From an uncultured Lachnospiraceae bacterium (GTDB lineage: Bacteria > Bacillota > Clostridia > Lachnospirales > Lachnospiraceae), in NCBI GenBank assembly GCA_905234245.1, contig CAJOGN010000032.1, positions 1 through 64,000 on the forward strand: DNA of 64,000 nt. The letters are read 5' to 3'. Shown here piece after piece: positions 60,126 to 64,000 of this stretch. Position numbers and translations under genes: made by a program. Within the stretch, counting starts at the first letter, position 1. Every line of letters starts with the position of its first letter. The notes under the pieces are model-generated. The model ran no database searches and had not been told where the DNA came from. It was given only the letters and a program-made list of their open reading frames with translations.

Positions 60126-61187
60126 ATGAGTAAAAGTATCAGATTCTCAATCGTAATACCTGTATACAACAGAGTTAACATTCTAACAAGATGTCTCGAG
60201 AATGTATTAGCGCAGGACTATCTCGATTTCGAAATAATTCTTGTGGATGATAATTCTACTGATAAAAGCGGGAAAATGTGCGACGATTACGCAAGCCGAT
60301 ACGACAATATCAGTGCATTTCATAATACGAAGAACCTAGGCCCTGGTCCTACAAGAAATGTTGGTATTAAGAAGGCTACTGGGGATTATCTAATATTCCT
60401 CGATTGTGATGATAAGTATGACTATGATTTGCTTAGCAAGGTTGCTAAGGGAATCGATGGCGTTAATCCTGACATCTTAGTATATTCTCTGTGGGAAGAA
60501 TACTATAACGAGAACGGTGACATAATCTATAAATACCCACACTCTCTTCCAACCTCTGTGATAGATAAGGAAGCTGATATACATGAAATGGTTATGATTC
60601 TTGAGGAAGAGACGATGTTAGGTTATCCTTGGAATAAGGCTTATAACCATGAATATATTAAAAAAACCGGGGTAGAATTCCCGGATATAGCCCATGTGGA
60701 GGATATACTGTTCAATATAGCTGCATTTGAAAATGTAACTTCGATGGTTATATTAGAAGATCAGCTATATCACTATTGCAACGAAGCACATAACAGGCTT
60801 ACTGATAAGTATCTTCCTAATTATTTCGAATTGCAGAAGAAAAGAATTGTTAAGCTTATGGAATTACAGGAACGTTGGAATTCTCTTAACGAGTATGGCT
60901 ACTTTGTATTGGCTGGAGAATACTTCAGATGGCTGCTATCAGCTGTAGAAAGAAGAGTTAATCAGGGTGAGAATACTAATACAATTCGCGCCTTTCTTGC
61001 CAAAGAATATAATAGTCGCCTATATATAAGATTACGTGGTCACCTTAGAGTTAGTCCTAAGTTGGAGCTCTTATATAAGCCAATGCTAGAGAAAGATACT
61101 AAGAATACTGTAAGAATTGCAAAATTCGTATCAACAGTAAAGCATTCTCTGCCAGGGTTGTTCTCCATACTAAAGCAAAATAGATAG
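60126..61187 (+). CDS. Glycosyltransferase family 2
   Basis: FSIVIPVYNRVNILTRCLENVLAQDYLDFEIILVDDNSTDKS. Confidence 0.93.
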   Translation: MSKSIRFSIVIPVYNRVNILTRCLENVLAQDYLDFEIILVDDNSTDKSGKMCDDYASRYDNISAFHNTKNLGPGPTRNVGIKKATGDYLIFLDCDDKYDYDLLSKVAKGIDGVNPDILVYSLWEEYYNENGDIIYKYPHSLPTSVIDKEADIHEMVMILEEETMLGYPWNKAYNHEYIKKTGVEFPDIAHVEDILFNIAAFENVTSMVILEDQLYHYCNEAHNRLTDKYLPNYFELQKKRIVKLMELQERWNSLNEYGYFVLAGEYFRWLLSAVERRVNQGENTNTIRAFLAKEYNSRLYIRLRGHLRVSPKLELLYKPMLEKDTKNTVRIAKFVSTVKHSLPGLFSILKQNR

Positions 61188-61212
61188 GTTGACAGGGGAA
61201 CCCCTGTCAACC
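61187..61212. terminator. 12-bp perfect hairpin between convergent genes
   Basis: GGTTGACAGGGG-aa-CCCCTGTCAACC. Confidence 0.6.
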
Positions 61213-61220
61213 CGTGTCAA

Positions 61221-62414
61221 TTAGTTAGCTCCACCTAGAACTACATCAACCTTAGTTGTCTGATATCCATTATTTGCTTTCGCAATTGTTATCTTAACTG
61301 GATCCCCATTATTATGAGTTGCTAATATATTCTGAATCTGAGACATGCTTGTTACAACAGCTCCATCGAAGCCTGTAATAACATCTCCCTTGCTAATTCC
61401 TGCTTTTTCAGCAGAGCTTCCTTCATAAACCTTCGCAACATATACGCCTGTAGGGATACCATATTGTCTTGCTGTTGACTGTGATATATCCATTCCGGCT
61501 ATACCAAGATATGCTCCCTTAGCATTAGCCTCCTTCTCCTGGGTGTCGTCCTTCTTAGCTCCCATAATCTCATCAATAATCTGAGAAACAGAAGAACTTG
61601 GGATTGCATAGCCCATACCCTCTACGCCCGTAGACGCATACTTTGCGGACACTATACCAACAACCTCGCCCTTCATATTAAGAAGAGGACCGCCTGAATT
61701 ACCAGGATTAACTGCTGCATCTGTCTGAATCAGCTTATTAGCTATATTCCTGCCATAAGCATCCTGCATTGTGATTTCACGATTCAATGCTGATATAACA
61801 CCTGTTGTTACTGATTGTCCATATCCTAGGGCATTACCTACAACAATGGCTCCATCTCCTACAACAAGCTCTTCTGAATTACCAATTACAGCAACCTTAA
61901 TAACAGCAAGAGTTGCCTGATCTATATCAGATACCTTGGCACTAATTACAGCGATGTCGGCTGAATTAGATTTGCCAACAATACTTGCTGGAACTGCCGC
62001 TCCATCTGAGAATGTTACAGTAAGCGAATCAGAGTTATCTACCACATGGTTATTAGTTACCATATATAAATTATCGTTATCCTGGGCGAATATTACACCT
62101 GTACCTGCACTAGGCGTCTCCTGAACACCTACGCCGTAGAGCGTACGGTATTGGGTTAGTGATACATTCGTAACTGAAACTACGCTAGGCAATACATTGC
62201 CAGTAATATCAGACACATCTGATACAGTACTGGCAGTAGATACAGCTGTTCCCTGAATCACACTTCCATTAGCCTTACTCTCGCTTGTTGTGCCTGTCAA
62301 CTTGTTAGTAAGTACTACAATTCCTGAGAAGATACATCCTGCCACAAGACCGAATACAAGAGCTACGAGAGCTACCTTACCTAATTTCTTACCAAATCCG
62401 TTATTAGAGTTCAT
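61221..62414 (-). CDS. Membrane-anchored trypsin-like serine protease with PDZ domain (HtrA/DegP family)
   Basis: NNHVVDNS, NSADIAVI, QTDAAVNPGNSGGPLLN; C-terminal PDZ. Confidence 0.95.
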   Translation of the reverse strand: MNSNNGFGKKLGKVALVALVFGLVAGCIFSGIVVLTNKLTGTTSESKANGSVIQGTAVSTASTVSDVSDITGNVLPSVVSVTNVSLTQYRTLYGVGVQETPSAGTGVIFAQDNDNLYMVTNNHVVDNSDSLTVTFSDGAAVPASIVGKSNSADIAVISAKVSDIDQATLAVIKVAVIGNSEELVVGDGAIVVGNALGYGQSVTTGVISALNREITMQDAYGRNIANKLIQTDAAVNPGNSGGPLLNMKGEVVGIVSAKYASTGVEGMGYAIPSSSVSQIIDEIMGAKKDDTQEKEANAKGAYLGIAGMDISQSTARQYGIPTGVYVAKVYEGSSAEKAGISKGDVITGFDGAVVTSMSQIQNILATHNNGDPVKITIAKANNGYQTTKVDVVLGGAN

Positions 62415-62447
62415 AAGCTATCCCTCTTTTCTTAAAGTATAGTAATT

Positions 62448-62527
62448 GGTTGACAAAAGGACCTTCCCCGTGTCAACCTTAAGTGTTGCCAAAAGGTTGA
62501 CAAAAGGACTGTCCCCCTGTCAACCTT
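62448..62527. repeat. Two related GGTTGACA...TGTCAACC inverted repeats in tandem
   Basis: GGTTGACAAAAGGACCTTCCCCGTGTCAACC (62448) and GGTTGACAAAAGGACTGTCCCCCTGTCAACC (62495). Confidence 0.8.
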
Positions 62528-62592
62528 AAAATTAAGTTTAATTATAATATGTGAAAAAAATGTGTTAAAAATAAGAAAAAATTTTTAAAAAA

Positions 62593-62623
62593 TAAGGGAC
62601 AATTCATTAAGAATTGTCCCTTA
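62593..62623 (-). terminator. Rho-independent terminator of the LCP gene
   Basis: TAAGGGACAATTC-loop-GAATTGTCCCTTA followed by a T-rich tract on the minus strand. Confidence 0.85.
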
Positions 62624-62650
62624 ATTATTACACTAGTAATCTTAATAGTC

Positions 62651-63760
62651 TTAGTCTGGCTCTGCGTCCTTCTCTTTCTTGCCAGTAAGATTGATAATAT
62701 CATTACTAATCTTACGAACAGTTTCTGAAGGAACGTAATTCTCCTTATTAAAGAAGAAATAATATAATTTAGATACGTTAGACTCCAATGTACATGGTAC
62801 CAACAAATACCCTTTTGATGAACCACCATCATAGCCAGCCTTATCAAATGGGAAGCCTGATGTTGCTCCAAGATTATAATCTCTCATATATGTTGCAAGT
62901 GCAGCTATCTCTGTAGGAGAGAGACTTGTGGAAATCTCCTTCAATACATTGTCATCTGTTGCTAGCTTAAGAGCTTGAGATGCACTCATATTCTTAATCT
63001 TATTAACCATCTGAGACATAACAGTTCTCTGTCTCTCAGCTCGCTTGAAGTCTCCTCCGGCCGTAGAACGAATTCTACAATATGCTGTTGCCTCTACACC
63101 GTTAAGTGTCTGAAGGCCAGGCGCAACACCATCAGAACTCTTGCCTGTAACGCTGGCAACCTCACCAATATAGCCACCGTAATCACCAACAACATTATTC
63201 ATATACTTACACTCTTCAGGTGTAAGATTAATCTCTATTCCACCAAGGTCATCAATTACGTCAACTAACGCATTAAAATCAACAGCGACGTATTCTTGGA
63301 TATTCAAGTCAAGATTCCTATTAAGCATCTCTAATGCGGCTTCAGGACCACCATTCTGATATGCCGAATTACATTTCAAAATCAAATCCTTATTCTTGAT
63401 ATTCATCTTAAGGGATGTGTCTCGATATAAAGAAATTACCCTGACTTCTTTGGTGTCATTGTTGATACAAGCAATCATTATACTATCTGAGTGTCCTGTA
63501 TCGTAGTCACCATTAGATCTGTTGTCTACGCCAAACAACGCTATGCATTGATAGCCTTGAAGCAAAGCAATTGTATCTTTATCTAAATCATTCTTGCCGA
63601 TATCCTTAAGCTTGTTAAAATCAATCAATCCGAATTTTAACCATAACACCAAGAAAGCAATTACGAGAACTAGGATTATTACTTCTACAATAATAAGTAT
63701 CTTCCTTCTCTTCCTTCTCTTCTGCTTCTTAGTTAATGGCTGTTTTATTTTCTTAGACAT
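62651..63760 (-). CDS. LytR-CpsA-Psr (LCP) family protein
   Basis: GHSDSIMIACINNDTKEVRVISLYRDT; YVAVDFNALVDVIDDLGGI; RIRSTAGGDFKRAERQRTVM. Confidence 0.95.
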   Translation of the reverse strand: MSKKIKQPLTKKQKRRKRRKILIIVEVIILVLVIAFLVLWLKFGLIDFNKLKDIGKNDLDKDTIALLQGYQCIALFGVDNRSNGDYDTGHSDSIMIACINNDTKEVRVISLYRDTSLKMNIKNKDLILKCNSAYQNGGPEAALEMLNRNLDLNIQEYVAVDFNALVDVIDDLGGIEINLTPEECKYMNNVVGDYGGYIGEVASVTGKSSDGVAPGLQTLNGVEATAYCRIRSTAGGDFKRAERQRTVMSQMVNKIKNMSASQALKLATDDNVLKEISTSLSPTEIAALATYMRDYNLGATSGFPFDKAGYDGGSSKGYLLVPCTLESNVSKLYYFFFNKENYVPSETVRKISNDIINLTGKKEKDAEPD

Positions 63761-63782
63761 ATTCTATACCTATAGAAGCTAA

Positions 63783-64000
63783 CTAACAAAGCTTCATTCT
63801 AATATCCTTAGTAATAATATCAGTGTAGCTAAATGAAAGCAACTGCGCTGGTTTATCATCATCCTTGTCTTCCACTAATATTGTAAACACACTTGGGTAC
63901 GCCCCTTGAATCACTCCTTCTTGTATATCAATCTTGTTGCGGCCCTTATCTAGTTGAATTATTACCTTGCTGCCGCATTGCTGCTTCACTGAAGCACGTA
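63783..64000 (-). CDS. Veg-like family protein, truncated by the window edge
   Basis: RASVKQQCGSKVIIQLDKGRNKIDIQEGVIQGAYPSVFTILVED...LSFSYTDIITK; frame is open to the window end. Confidence 0.75.
   Translation of the reverse strand, partial: RASVKQQCGSKVIIQLDKGRNKIDIQEGVIQGAYPSVFTILVEDKDDDKPAQLLSFSYTDIITKDIRMKLC

Noticed and set aside
1-64000. Prophage, transposon or conjugative element
   Set aside because: No integrase, transposase, capsid, relaxase or toxin-antitoxin genes recognised in the window.

Overview
The window looks like a low-GC Clostridia (probably Lachnospiraceae) chromosome segment. Almost all genes are on the minus strand. The main content is a large cell-surface polysaccharide locus, about 3.5-9.0 kb and 18.9-57.2 kb. 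It contains a CapD/PglF-like epimerase, a Wzz-like protein, an O-antigen-ligase-like protein, a TagG/Wzm + TagH/Wzt ABC exporter, several multidomain GT2 enzymes, an acyltransferase, RfbA/RfbC, Glf, DUF2142/DUF2304 proteins and GT-C-like membrane proteins. Housekeeping genes interrupt or flank it: dhaKL/gldA, nlpC/P60, trxB, ridA, cvfB-like, acyl-ACP thioesterase, tRNA-Gln(CUG), apgM-hom, trkH, nth, htrA, LCP and a Veg-like gene at the right edge. The most unusual signals are: (1) at least six intergenic hairpins that share a ~21-nt loop core (CGCTCATACAGAAAATCGCT[T/A]) but have unrelated stems; (2) a second dispersed palindrome family (GTAAGGAGGGACCCACTTGTGGGAGGATTCCTTAC), one copy of which sits inside the loop of a family-1 hairpin; (3) a shared C-terminal 'DLR.AFG...HY...G..EGR' repeat module on four different secreted enzymes in the glycan locus; (4) several genes split by apparent frameshifts; (5) a ~230-bp spaced palindrome upstream of rfbA. 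All calls are by eye from sequence and the ORF track; no database search was run.
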